Counted from the stretch's first letter, positions 48,801 to 56,910 are shown. The stretch is 64,000 nucleotides of DNA from Limnoglobus roseus (GCF_008254045.1 NZ_CP042425.1:3534001-3598000), one strand, 5' to 3'. Notes: generated from the letters alone by a model not told the origin. Program-made: numbers and translations.

Positions 48801-51746
48801 GTCCTCCTCGGACGCCAGCGTGAGCACCTGATCGCGGTACGCCACCAGGCCGTCGCCGCCGTGCGGTTGCGCGTGCAGTTGCTCGGCGATGAACCGCAGG
48901 TTCTCTTTGCGGTCCTTCCGACTGCGGGCCAGCCGTACGAGTTCGCCGATGGCCAGTTCGTGGTCCACGTCCCGCCGGATCGCCTCGCGGTAGGTGTCCA
49001 GGGCGTCGTCGGTCCGCTCCGCCCGGCGGTGGACGTGGCCGAGGACGGCGAAGTGCGAGGGGTGGTCGGGTTCGGCCGCGCCGGCGGCGTGAATCTGTTC
49101 GAGGGCTTCCGAATCGCGCTTGCGGTCGGCGAGAACGAGGGCGAGTTGCCGCCGCGCCCAGGCGTCGTGCGGGCAGAGGTCCATGACGTTCCGCACGGCG
49201 AGGATCGCGGAGTCTTCCGTCGTCGGCGAGAGCAATTCGGCCCGCAGGCGTTGGACCGGGTAGGTGTGGGGGAAGCGGGTCGCCAGCGTGCTGACGAGCG
49301 CGCGGGCGGCCACGATGCCGTGGGCCTCGACGAGCACGCCGACGACGTGGCGGTGCCCCTCGTGCCAGTTCGGGTCGGCGTCGATGGCGAGTTTCAGGTG
49401 GTCGAGGACGGCCGACGGCTCGGGCTTGCACTTCGCCACGCGGGCGACGGTGCGGTGCCACGTGGCCGGCGACGTGAGCGGCTTCGCGGCCTCCAGGTCG
49501 GCGTCCGCCTTCGCGAAGTGCCCGAAGCGGGCGTGGGCCTCCGCCCGGAACAACAGCAGTTCCGAGAGGGCACTCTCGGTGTGCGGCCGGGCAGACTTCG
49601 GTCGTTCGGGCCGCGCGAGGTGCAACTCCACTTCGCCGGTCGGCTCGCGGAGTTTGCCGATCGCCTTGTCGATCGCCGCGAACGCCTGTTCGGGTTCGTT
49701 CCGCTCCAGCAGCGCGTTGAACAGCGACCGCACCGCGGGCGGGAAGGGGGTGTCTGTCTTCGTCGCCCGCCGCTGGAAAAGTCGCAGCGCCTCGGGGGCT
49801 TGCTCCCGTGCCTTCGCGACGCGGAAGTAGGCGTCGGCGAACTGCTCCTCGCGCTCGTCGAGACAGCACGCGAAGCGGTACAGGTCGGCCGCCTCCGCGA
49901 ACCCCTGCCGCTCCCACAACTGCGACGCGAGCAGGAAGTAGCCCGCCGCCGCCTGTGGCCGCACGCGGACCGATTGCCGTAACAGCCGCTCGGCTTTGTC
50001 CTGGAAGCGGTGGTCGGCGAGCAACATCTGCGCGTAGGACTGCACCAGCAGCGGCTCGGCGTCGGGCTTCGTGGCCACGGCTTCCAGCACCGCGAGGCGC
50101 TCCCGCGTGCGGCCGAGTTCCCGCAGGGCGGAGACTTTCGTCAGCGTGTACGTCGGGTCGTCGGGGTAGTCGCGCAACAGTGCGTTGGCCGCGTCGAGCA
50201 GCAGTACCGGGTGGACGGTCAGCCGTGCCCACGCGAGGGCCGCCACTTTCGACAAGCGGTGGCCGACGTACTCCGCGACGAAGGCGTCGTGCCTCGCCTT
50301 TGCGTCGGTCTGCTTACCGTGGGTGAAGAGTTGATGAATCGCGAACAGGCGGTCGTAAGCCTCGGCGTCGGGCAGGTCCGCGAACGCCGTCAGGCGGTGT
50401 TCCTCCGCCTTCGGTACGGCGACGAGGCAGTGTGGCCCGGTCGAGCGGTACCGCTTCAACACCACCGGCAGCGGCGCTTCCACCGGCTGATTGTCGTGGC
50501 CGTCCCGCAGGAGTAGACTCTCGCGAATCGGGTCGTGGCCGACGACGAGCCGCGGCTGACTGACGCCGACTTCCACGAGCGAGACGAGGAACGGCAGGCC
50601 GGCGGCGATCAGTTCCCCGGCGACGTCACCCGTCAGCGTGAACTCGCGGCAGACCCAACCGGCCGCCTCGCCCCGGGCTCGCTCGCTCGCGTCCGGCAAG
50701 CCGTCCGGCTGTGGCACGCACTCGGGCGTCGGGTTCGGGAACGGCCGTGTCCAGAACGTCGAGAGCAGGTCGTAGACCGTCGGCGTCCCGGTCGCCGGGG
50801 CGTCCACCGCGAGCAGCTTCTTCTGCGAGCCGGTCGGCGGTGGCGACTGTTGCAACGCCCGCGTCAGGTTCCCGGTGAAGTGCTTGTAGAAGTCGTCCGT
50901 TAGCACCTCGGCCCACCGCTTCGCCGCGTCGAGGTCGCCGAGCGCGTAGGACACGTCGGCCCGGCGGGCGGCGAGCCAGCGGTGGCCTTCCTTCTCCAAC
51001 AGTGGCGACAGGTCGGCGTAGCGGTCCAGGCTCACCTTCGCGTCGGCGGGCCGGTTCAGTTCGATCTGCAAAGCCGCGAGGTGGGCGGAGACAATGCCGC
51101 TTTCCAGGTGGTGCGTCGCGTCTTCGAGGAAGGCGGCCGCCTCGGTTTCCTTGCCCCCCTTCTGGAACAGGTGCGCGACGGCCTGCACCGCCGGGCGGAA
51201 CCACGGCTGGAACTCCAACGCCTGGCGGGCGGCGGCCATCGCCTCCTCGGGGCGGTCGGCGGCTTCGAGCACGGCGGCCCGTTCGACCTGAATCCACGCC
51301 CGGTGCGGCGCGAGGGCTTCGGCCTGGAACAAGAACCGTTCGGCCCGGTCGAAGTCGTGGAGCCGGGCCATGACGAAGGCGTTGAACGCCAGCCAGTCGG
51401 CCCGCAGGTCCGGCGAGGCGTCGGCCCAGTCGGTCTGCTGCTTGACGAACTTCCAGCTCGCGAGCGGGCCGAACCGCTCGAACCGGTAGCGGGCGTGGTA
51501 GTAGACGGCTTCGAGGTTCGACGGGCTGCTGCGGAAGGCGGCGGCGTGGAGCTTGCGGCCCAACCGCGGCGCGCCGAGTTGCATCGCGAGGCGGCCCGCC
51601 AACAGGCGGGCCGGGGTGTTCGTCCAGGTGGCGAGTGGGCCGAAGGCCTCGGCCGCGTGGAGCGCCTGTCGGTATCGCCCCTGCGTGTACAGCTCGCGGA
51701 TGCGGCTCAAGTCCGTGGCGGAGATTTCCATGTGCAGGTTCGGCAC
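45807..51746 (-). CDS. giant TPR protein with degenerate C39-like segment
   Basis: 1979 aa, almost entirely helical TPR-type repeats (consensus elements such as EALEKAKLAVRLDPGFDAAW and RGWLKLSRLLHDPEQNVEAL). Between about residues 330 and 480 the TPR pattern breaks into a domain with GELIAAGLPFLVSLVEVG, QPRLVVGHDPIRESLLLRDG and a Tyr/Arg block that recalls bacteriocin-type C39 peptidases, but the nucleophilic Cys and the active His are not apparent, so it looks like a dead, binding-type version (inference). No signal peptide: cytoplasmic scaffold. Start is GTG 51746, with ATG 51731 as alternative. The 151-aa gene ends 5 bp upstream and the EEP gene begins 9 bp downstream, so all are likely cotranscribed. 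Confidence 0.88.
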   Translation of the reverse strand: MPNLHMEISATDLSRIRELYTQGRYRQALHAAEAFGPLATWTNTPARLLAGRLAMQLGAPRLGRKLHAAAFRSSPSNLEAVYYHARYRFERFGPLASWKFVKQQTDWADASPDLRADWLAFNAFVMARLHDFDRAERFLFQAEALAPHRAWIQVERAAVLEAADRPEEAMAAARQALEFQPWFRPAVQAVAHLFQKGGKETEAAAFLEDATHHLESGIVSAHLAALQIELNRPADAKVSLDRYADLSPLLEKEGHRWLAARRADVSYALGDLDAAKRWAEVLTDDFYKHFTGNLTRALQQSPPPTGSQKKLLAVDAPATGTPTVYDLLSTFWTRPFPNPTPECVPQPDGLPDASERARGEAAGWVCREFTLTGDVAGELIAAGLPFLVSLVEVGVSQPRLVVGHDPIRESLLLRDGHDNQPVEAPLPVVLKRYRSTGPHCLVAVPKAEEHRLTAFADLPDAEAYDRLFAIHQLFTHGKQTDAKARHDAFVAEYVGHRLSKVAALAWARLTVHPVLLLDAANALLRDYPDDPTYTLTKVSALRELGRTRERLAVLEAVATKPDAEPLLVQSYAQMLLADHRFQDKAERLLRQSVRVRPQAAAGYFLLASQLWERQGFAEAADLYRFACCLDEREEQFADAYFRVAKAREQAPEALRLFQRRATKTDTPFPPAVRSLFNALLERNEPEQAFAAIDKAIGKLREPTGEVELHLARPERPKSARPHTESALSELLLFRAEAHARFGHFAKADADLEAAKPLTSPATWHRTVARVAKCKPEPSAVLDHLKLAIDADPNWHEGHRHVVGVLVEAHGIVAARALVSTLATRFPHTYPVQRLRAELLSPTTEDSAILAVRNVMDLCPHDAWARRQLALVLADRKRDSEALEQIHAAGAAEPDHPSHFAVLGHVHRRAERTDDALDTYREAIRRDVDHELAIGELVRLARSRKDRKENLRFIAEQLHAQPHGGDGLVAYRDQVLTLASEEDDNDDLLEELREELEAILDARPDLWQAWSLMIQQLGLMQRLDEAAAVADDAVERFPLQAQLWADLARVCGAKEQPEDRVEALRMAVAVAPDWPPAAQELADALADADEEDEAVKVLEQAASRNAHDASNQAALADRLWNAGQSEEALEKAKLAVRLDPGFDAAWRMVMHWSDRLDRPTEVIDLARELTAARPGDARGWLKLSRLLHDPEQNVEALAALETVIQLDPRNIEAHDQKAERLADLGRYDEAIEAARPAELAGEETPFVLQGRAAWVEAKRGNYTKAIVPMKNLVKIEPEYFWGWQQLAEWYNETDQADEYLSASAELVRLKPDHPMPLTMRGEAKLKTGDRAGGKADLRDALRLAPQYAPAAAILFDACLADQEIRDARIALAVLQEHAGGSEVLVKQVQLACRTDDAEAALRTLADLAGTPSEGPPVAMQLAVSEIEKAGWEERAAKVLHEAFTNDEPFTPWAPLFWLDTTAGEEASFDDRLAAVDAAIAAHPTFAAAYDRKAELLAAVGRFDEAAAACHAPAAGDPPALTLRGRAAWLEAKRGQRAKAITLMKQVVADDPEYLWGWRNLAQWYDAEGRQKECLDAAEQMVKLSPDDPVAHGYRGEARRALGDRAGAKADFAKAFDLDPAFGAAGLHLIAEQLLAGEIEAAARTLARVQEHADGPVLKLRAAQVAAKQKNLGAARERLRAVATDADTPTGLLREAAQALDNQGWVAEVDDELGAIVAGAETTPAAAAVWTERLIVHEKGWHVLDALPGIFEKNPNAAREATLAYAVAMAGHGHPDKTATTIHRFADHLRTDPQSWGRAGAALAEAKLFALAASWLGDWKQRDGVDAGMLQALADSLRAQDRDAEATDVAKAAAQMPGPPAVLADFRGWLALEAAVAGHAEEAGTLLSSIDRVGLPDRVRLVVAVAEALVMVQRAGPEAKPAAFSDAKEHLHAAAGACAAADVPPGLARWFKVATKRLAADTGGFAAKLWAWWQQSRPWVK

Positions 51747-51751
51747 GCTCG

Positions 51752-52207
51752 TTAGGATTTTTCCGGCTCAACCGCCGCGGCCGGGGTGGCGTCGGCGATG
51801 GGCGATAACTGACTGACAATGGTCCCGAGTTGGCTCAGGCGAAGGCCGTACTTGTCGAGGAACTCGGCCAGCACGAACTCGCTCTCCAGGTCATCCGGCT
51901 CGTCGCCGCGGAGGCGGGCCGTGAGTTCCGCAATCATACGCAGATAGGTCCGCTCGATAATCGGCAGCACTTCCTTGCAGGCGATGCCGATGTCCGGGAA
52001 CTCACTCTGCCAGCGAGCTAGGAAATTCTTCCACCGCGTTTGCGAGTCAGCGGCGGCAGCGGCGGCCTTGGCCAGCGCGAGTTGCTCCTTCTGCACGTCG
52101 AGCAGTTGCCGCAGGAGGTCCGACGACTCACCCAGGGCGGCCGGGCCAGACGGAGCGCTGGGCAACTTCAACGTCGGCGGGGCGACGAAGATGGACGGAT
52201 TGTTCAT
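51752..52207 (-). CDS. hypothetical small helical protein upstream of TPR gene
   Basis: 151 aa, family not recognised. Disordered Pro/Ser-rich N terminus (SIFVAPPTLKLPSAPSGPAA), a predicted coiled coil (about residues 28-58, DLLRQLLDVQKEQLALAKAA), then a helical domain with DIGIACKEVLPIIERTYLRM. No membrane segment. Stop lies 5 bp before the GTG of the giant TPR gene, so it is probably a partner or regulator of that scaffold. A TATAAT-like box lies on the minus strand at 52243-52248, and GGTGGGG before ATG 52207 supports the start. Confidence 0.75.
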   Translation of the reverse strand: MNNPSIFVAPPTLKLPSAPSGPAALGESSDLLRQLLDVQKEQLALAKAAAAAADSQTRWKNFLARWQSEFPDIGIACKEVLPIIERTYLRMIAELTARLRGDEPDDLESEFVLAEFLDKYGLRLSQLGTIVSQLSPIADATPAAAVEPEKS

Positions 52208-52242
52208 GAGGCCCCACCTTCGGTCGGCGTCAGAATTGGGAC

Positions 52243-52248
52243 ATTATA
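52243..52248 (-). promoter_or_regulatory. likely -10 box of the small-protein/TPR operon
   Basis: TATAAT on the minus strand, 36 bp before the ATG at 52207. No good -35 match at 16-18 bp, so strength is uncertain. Confidence 0.4.
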
Positions 52249-52295
52249 AGCAGAGAAGCGTGGAATACGAAGGGAAATGCGGGGCAGAAACGCAC

Positions 52296-52328
52296 GCGGG
52301 CCGCCGGCTGGGGGAGCCGGCGGCCCGC
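52296..52328. repeat. 14-bp perfect hairpin upstream of the small-protein/TPR operon
   Basis: Arms 52296-52309 and 52315-52328, 5-nt loop, all G/C except the loop-closing pair. It sits about 50 bp upstream of the minus-strand -10 box, in the divergent region towards amt. Could be a terminator-like insulator; no coding gene reads into it from the left. Confidence 0.5.
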
Positions 52329-52329
52329 A

Positions 52330-52840
52330 ATGGGGTGCCTTTCGTGCGTGATGGACTGGAATCTCAGTTCGGGGGTTGAGAACTGCCACCGACTTGGGGG
52401 AAGCGGTGGACGATCCAGTCGATTGATCCGCCGTGAGTGAGTTCTCACGTTAGACGAAAAAGGTTGAGCAGTATGTGTGCCAATTTCATATTCTGGCCGA
52501 TTGCCTTAACTCAAGATGTTATTCCAGAATGACTTAAGATCGAATTGATCGACCGATGCACAAATTGTCATCACAGAAGAAAGTGCAAAGTCCTCTGTAA
52601 CTGTTTCAACGGCGTTGAAAATGCGACAGTTATCGCTCTTGAGATTGATTGTTGAGCATTATTTGCCTGTTCATTAGGCAGGAAAGTCAATTGCCACTTC
52701 TAAGAATCGGAGCACAATCGTCGTTAGTAATTATCCAGTAATCAATTACGTCGTGTGAATTTCGTGGGAATCTCGGCATGTTGACTGCGTTGGGGGGCGA
52801 CTGGTCCTTTTCCCATGCTCTCCCATACCAGGAGGTGCCC
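52330..52840. other. AT-rich regulatory region upstream of amt
   Basis: About 500 bp without a convincing gene. From about 52440 to 52760 the sequence is markedly AT-rich for this genome. It holds a nested inverted repeat (52598-52632, listed separately) and a spaced inverted repeat GTAATT-N11-AATTAC (52727-52749). No clear sigma54 -24/-12 promoter was found. An operator cluster or a small RNA gene are both possible. Confidence 0.5.
52598..52632. promoter_or_regulatory. nested inverted repeat upstream of amt
   Basis: Outer arms TAACTGT (52598-52604) and ACAGTTA (52626-52632); inner arms TTTCAAC (52604-52610) and GTTGAAA (52614-52620) around GGC. Nested symmetry over 35 bp in AT-rich DNA about 210 bp before the amt start suggests a protein-binding operator or a structured RNA. 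Confidence 0.35.
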
Positions 52841-54853
52841 GTGTTTCTTGCAGTCCGGGCGACGTTACTCGCCACTCTCTTCCTCTTCACCACGGCTATT
52901 GGCTTTGCCCAGGCCCCGCCGCCGGCTCCGCCGACGCCTCCGCCCCCTGCGTGGAAAGCGGACGTAGACGCGGCGGCGAGCGGCCTGGAAGCGAAGATCA
53001 ACTCCGGTGCACTCGCAGGCACCCACAAGCAAGCCGACATTGCCTGGATGTTAGTCTCTTGTGCCCTCGTCATGCTAATGATGCCGGGCCTGGCTCTGTT
53101 CTACGGTGGTATGGCGCGCCGCAAGAACATCCTCGGTACGATGATGCACACCATGGTTGCACTCGGTCTCGTCGGCGTGCAGTGGGTAGTCATCGGCTAC
53201 GCACTCGCCTTCGGTGCGCCGGCGATCAAATTCTCCATCAGCAGCGATGATAAGGGAGAACCGATCAAGGCCGGCGTGGTCGGCTTCAGCAAGGAACTCA
53301 TGTTCCTCGGTACCGACGCCGCTCTCGGGACCAAGAGCACGCAAGTCGAGAAGACCTCGGCCGACGTGCTGAAGGAAAAGGGGATCGACCCCGAGAAGGC
53401 GACCGACGAACAAAAGAAGGAAGCCGACGCCGCCATCGCCGAGATCAACAAGTTCACGACGTTCCCGAACACGAACTTGCCGCTGTACCTGCACGCGATG
53501 TTCCAGGGGATGTTCGCGATCATCACCGTCGCGCTCGTGTCGGGGGCGTTCGCGGAACGGGTGAAGTTCGGTGCGTATCTGTTGTTCGCCGTTCTGTGGA
53601 CGACAATCGTCTACGACCCGCTGGCCCACATGGTTTGGTCGTTCGAGTGGTCGCCGTCGACGAAGGTGGACATTGCCGGTACCGGTGCCTCTCCGGGGGC
53701 GAGTCAAGTCTTCCCGGCGGCCGGCCTGCTCGGCGCGAACGGGGCCATCGACTTCGCCGGCGGCACGGTCGTTCACATCGCGGCCGGGTTCAGCGGCCTG
53801 GCGGCAATCCTCCTGCTCCGCAAGCGGATCGGCTACGGCAAGCACCCGATGCACCCGAGCAGCATGATCTTCACCCTACTCGGTGCGGGGATGCTCTGGT
53901 TCGGCTGGTTCGGTTTCAACGGCGGGTCGGCCCTGTTTAGCAACGGTCAGGCGATCTCCGCGTTCACGTTCACGCAGATCGCGGCCGCCGCCGGTGGCAT
54001 GTCGTGGCTTATCGTCGAATGGCTGCACCGCGGCAAGCCGACGGCCCTCGGCTTCGCATCCGGCCTCGTCGCCGGCCTCGTCGCCATCACCCCGGCCAGC
54101 GGTTTCGTTTACCCTGCCGGTGCCCTGGCGATTGGTTTGATCGCGGGCGTCGTCTGCTACTGGGCGGTCGCGGCCAAGGGCATGCTCGGCTACGACGACT
54201 CGTTGGACGCTTTCGGCGTCCACGGCGTGGGCGGGTTCCTCGGGGCCATCCTGACGGCGTTCTTCGTGAGCCTGCCGCTCTGGTCCTACGGGGCGGAAAT
54301 GCCGTTCGGCGCGTTCCCCGGCAAGACCATCGTCGAGGGCACGAACGTGAGCTACGACAAGTCGTCGCAAATCATGTGGCAGATCAAGGCCGCGTGCCTG
54401 TCGGCCGTGTACGCCTTCGTCGTCACGTCGATCCTCGTGCTGATCATCGACAAGACCATCGGCTTCACCGTGTCCGAGAAGGACGAGGCGATGGGCTTGG
54501 ACCTCAGCCAGCACGGCGAAACCGGCCTCGACCTCGAACCAGACATGGACGGGTCCACGAACGTGCAGCCCAAGTCGGCGGCGATGCCGCCCGCCAATGG
54601 CGGCGGCAAGCGGTTCGGCGTCACCGTCGGCGGGGCGTCCGCACCGCAGTTAATGGCGGTGTGGAGCAAGCTCTGCCAGACGGGCGAGCACCCGCCGAGT
54701 AAGGAGTTCCGGGCCGTTTATCCGTACGTCACCACCGTCAGCGGCACCACGTTCCGCTTCCGCGGCGGCGACCCGGTCGTCATGAAGGCGGCGTTGCAAA
54801 AGCTGTTCGCCGAGACGCTCGGCGGCTCCGTCACCACGACGGTCGAAGCCTGA
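52841..54853 (+). CDS. amt: ammonium transporter with insertion and C-terminal extension
   Basis: 670-aa Amt/MEP/Rh channel for ammonium uptake. GTG at 52841 preceded by AGGAGG (5 nt spacing) decides the start and gives a signal peptide (ATLLATLFLFTTAIGFAQ); the frame also opens at 52778. Pore histidines His312 (GTVVHIAAG) and His461 (AFGVHGVGG), signature DSLDAFGVHGVGGFLG, and WFGWFGFNGGSAL are present. Unusual parts: an insertion of about 70 charged residues (about 130-205, with KEKGIDPEKATDEQKKEADA) in an early external loop, and a C-terminal soluble tail of about 110 residues ending in a compact domain (KRFGVTVGGASAPQ onward). P-II gene follows. Confidence 0.95.
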   Translation: MFLAVRATLLATLFLFTTAIGFAQAPPPAPPTPPPPAWKADVDAAASGLEAKINSGALAGTHKQADIAWMLVSCALVMLMMPGLALFYGGMARRKNILGTMMHTMVALGLVGVQWVVIGYALAFGAPAIKFSISSDDKGEPIKAGVVGFSKELMFLGTDAALGTKSTQVEKTSADVLKEKGIDPEKATDEQKKEADAAIAEINKFTTFPNTNLPLYLHAMFQGMFAIITVALVSGAFAERVKFGAYLLFAVLWTTIVYDPLAHMVWSFEWSPSTKVDIAGTGASPGASQVFPAAGLLGANGAIDFAGGTVVHIAAGFSGLAAILLLRKRIGYGKHPMHPSSMIFTLLGAGMLWFGWFGFNGGSALFSNGQAISAFTFTQIAAAAGGMSWLIVEWLHRGKPTALGFASGLVAGLVAITPASGFVYPAGALAIGLIAGVVCYWAVAAKGMLGYDDSLDAFGVHGVGGFLGAILTAFFVSLPLWSYGAEMPFGAFPGKTIVEGTNVSYDKSSQIMWQIKAACLSAVYAFVVTSILVLIIDKTIGFTVSEKDEAMGLDLSQHGETGLDLEPDMDGSTNVQPKSAAMPPANGGGKRFGVTVGGASAPQLMAVWSKLCQTGEHPPSKEFRAVYPYVTTVSGTTFRFRGGDPVVMKAALQKLFAETLGGSVTTTVEA

Positions 54854-54865
54854 CCGACCGGCCCT

Positions 54866-54889
54866 GCCCACGGGCGTTCGCCCGTGGGC
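54866..54889 (+). terminator. hairpin between amt and the P-II gene
   Basis: 10-bp perfect stem (54866-54875 with 54880-54889) with GTTC loop; followed by TTCCTT only. Lies 12 bp after the amt stop and 35 bp before the P-II start. Likely a partial terminator or stability element. Confidence 0.55.
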
Positions 54890-54924
54890 TTCCTTCCCCA
54901 TAACCTCATCCCACCACACCCACC

Positions 54925-55278
54925 ATGAAATTGATTGTTGCGATTATCCGCCCGGAAAAGCTGGACGACGTTCAGCGGGCGCTCGCGGAACGGGACGTCT
55001 ACCTGATGACCGTCACCGACGTCCGCGGGTGCGGCCGGCAGCGGGGGTACACGGAAGTGTACCGCGGCCAGGAGATGCAGGTGCGTCTCTTGCCGAAGTT
55101 GAAGCTCGAGATCGGCGTGAACGAGGCGTTCGTGGACGCGACCGTGGAGGCGATCGTCCACGCCGCCCGCACCGGCGAGACCGGCAACGTCGGCGACGGC
55201 AAGATTTTCGTACTCTCGCTCGAAGACGCCATCCGCATCCGCACCGGCGAGAGCGGCAGCGTTGCCATCGGTCCGTGA
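54925..55278 (+). CDS. glnK: P-II nitrogen regulatory protein (Tyr51 replaced)
   Basis: 117-aa P-II signal protein that senses 2-oxoglutarate and ATP/ADP and, paired with amt, is expected to gate the transporter with its T-loop. Seen: MKLIVAIIRPEKLDDVQRAL, T-loop region GRQRGYTEVYRGQE, PKLKLEIGV, and the B-loop TGNVGDGKIFV with the C-terminal IRTGE. T-loop position 51, the uridylylated Tyr in enteric GlnB/GlnK, is Met (RGQEM); Tyr46 is kept. Uridylylation by GlnD at residue 51 is thus not possible. Directly downstream of amt, followed by a strong terminator. Confidence 0.95.
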   Translation: MKLIVAIIRPEKLDDVQRALAERDVYLMTVTDVRGCGRQRGYTEVYRGQEMQVRLLPKLKLEIGVNEAFVDATVEAIVHAARTGETGNVGDGKIFVLSLEDAIRIRTGESGSVAIGP

Positions 55279-55304
55279 GGACGCTCACCCTCACGCGGCC
55301 GAAG

Positions 55305-55340
55305 AAGCCCACCCGGTCACGGGTGGGCTTTTCTCTTTTC
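55305..55340 (+). terminator. intrinsic terminator after the P-II gene
   Basis: 11-bp perfect stem (55305-55315 with 55320-55330), GTCA loop, followed by a T-rich stretch (TTCTCTTTTC). Ends the amt-P-II unit. Confidence 0.85.
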
Positions 55341-55399
55341 CCCTCCGCCGTGGCCCCGGTTACAATCGCACGTCCCACTCCATTTGGGAACTGCGTGCC

Positions 55400-56851
55400 A
55401 TGAACCGCTTCCGTGTCGCCCTATTCATCAGCCTGTCCGCGGCCGTTGTGGCCGTAGCCGCCCCGGTGCCGACCGCCCCCGTGGACAACCGGGCCGCCCA
55501 GAAGGCTCTCCGGGACGCGACCGAGGTTCTCGACAAGGTTACGGGCGATGTGCAGTCGCGGGTGCAGTTGTGGTGTTCGATCGCGGACTTCGCCCACGCC
55601 TTGGATGACAAGTCCGCTGCGACCGTGGCGGTGCAAAAGGCGACCGCGGTCGCGGCCACGAGCCGGGGCGTGCCAGTCGAAGAATGGCGGTACATCGGGC
55701 GAACGCTCGGCAAGTTCGGCGAAGCGGACGCGGTTCTGAAACTCTTGGAAGGCGTGCCCGCCGTCGTCGAGAACCGCCGCGGCAACCCGCGGCAAACCAT
55801 CCTTCAGGAGTCGGCAACCGCCGCCGCGACGGCCGGCCACCTCCAGGCGGCCGAGAAACTCGCCGAGGCCATTCCCGACGAGAAGCTCCGCGCATCAATG
55901 CTGAAGTCGCTCCGCCCGCTCGCGGCCGGCAAAACGGCGAAGGCGTCCGACAAGGACGTTCAGCAATCCCTCGACGCACTCACCACGGCTGACGAAAAAT
56001 TCACGTTCTTGGTCGGGAGGACGTACATGATGCTGGCCTTCGATACCGACAGCTTCGGTAACAACGTCGCGTCGACCAAGCTCCGCGCGGGGGACAAGGC
56101 GGGAGCGAAGGACGCCGCACAAAAGGCACTGGCCCTCCTGCCCGATTTGGAGGATAAGCGGCAGCTGGGAGCCGCGATGGCCGTACTCCACATTCTGGCA
56201 AAACTCGACGACGTTGCCGCGGCCAAGAAGCTGTACGCCGAACAGATCGCCCGGAGCACCGAGAAGCCGAGCCAGTGGAAGTTGGTCGCCGAAGTAACCC
56301 TTGCCGCCGCCGAAGTCCGGCTCGGCCAGGACGCCGAAGCCCTCAAGCGGGTCCAGGCATTTACGGTACCCGGTGAGCAAGCCTACGTGCTGCAGTACAT
56401 CGCTCAGGCCCAGGGCACGGCCGGGCGCAAAAAAGATTCGGCGGCAAACTTCGCGAAGGCCGTTGAACTGGTCGGACAGGCTCCCGACGGGCCGGGAACC
56501 ACGTTCCATAACATCGCCTCGGCCCAGGCGAGGGCCGGCGACTTCGAAAGGGCGGGGCGAACCGCGGCGTTACTCGGGCAGAACGGCACCATCGCCTGGA
56601 CGAACATTATTGGCTCCCAGGTTCACGCCGGGGATTTCGACGGCGCGCGGAAGAACGCCATCGAGCACGTAACGGACGGGAGTCGGTTCTGGTTGGCGAA
56701 CACGATGGAGACGATCGCCAGTGGGCAGGCCGCGGCCGGGAAAGCGGACGCCGCCCGCGAGTGGATCGACAAGATGGACGACCCGCTATTGAAGGCCCAC
56801 GCGATGGTGGGTTTGGCGCAAGGGCTGTACCGCGAGATGAAGAAGAAGTAG
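55400..56851 (+). CDS. secreted helical-repeat protein
   Basis: 483 aa. Signal peptide (RVALFISLSAAVVAVAAP), then short helix-turn-helix repeats rich in Ala, resembling TPR/HEAT-like units (RQTILQESATAAATAGHLQA, HNIASAQARAGDFERAGRTA, ANTMETIASGQAAAGKADAA). No catalytic motif. Probably a periplasmic protein-protein interaction module. ATG 55400 is chosen for the signal peptide; the longer frame from 55262 overlaps the P-II stop and terminator. Converges with the LysM gene across a 21-bp inverted repeat. Confidence 0.75.
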   Translation: MNRFRVALFISLSAAVVAVAAPVPTAPVDNRAAQKALRDATEVLDKVTGDVQSRVQLWCSIADFAHALDDKSAATVAVQKATAVAATSRGVPVEEWRYIGRTLGKFGEADAVLKLLEGVPAVVENRRGNPRQTILQESATAAATAGHLQAAEKLAEAIPDEKLRASMLKSLRPLAAGKTAKASDKDVQQSLDALTTADEKFTFLVGRTYMMLAFDTDSFGNNVASTKLRAGDKAGAKDAAQKALALLPDLEDKRQLGAAMAVLHILAKLDDVAAAKKLYAEQIARSTEKPSQWKLVAEVTLAAAEVRLGQDAEALKRVQAFTVPGEQAYVLQYIAQAQGTAGRKKDSAANFAKAVELVGQAPDGPGTTFHNIASAQARAGDFERAGRTAALLGQNGTIAWTNIIGSQVHAGDFDGARKNAIEHVTDGSRFWLANTMETIASGQAAAGKADAAREWIDKMDDPLLKAHAMVGLAQGLYREMKKK

Positions 56852-56910
56852 GCCGATGAGGGTCACGGTTTTGGATCGGTGTCGTCTGGCCAACACAGAC
56901 TTTGATCAAG

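Noticed and set aside
46116..49982. 1288-aa plus-strand open frame inside the TPR gene
   Set aside because: Antisense shadow; the minus strand carries recognisable TPR repeats, the plus frame has no motif or ribosome-binding site.
52440..52760. Possible small protein genes in the AT-rich region before amt
   Set aside because: No frame has both a plausible start site and sustained coding character; left as a regulatory region.
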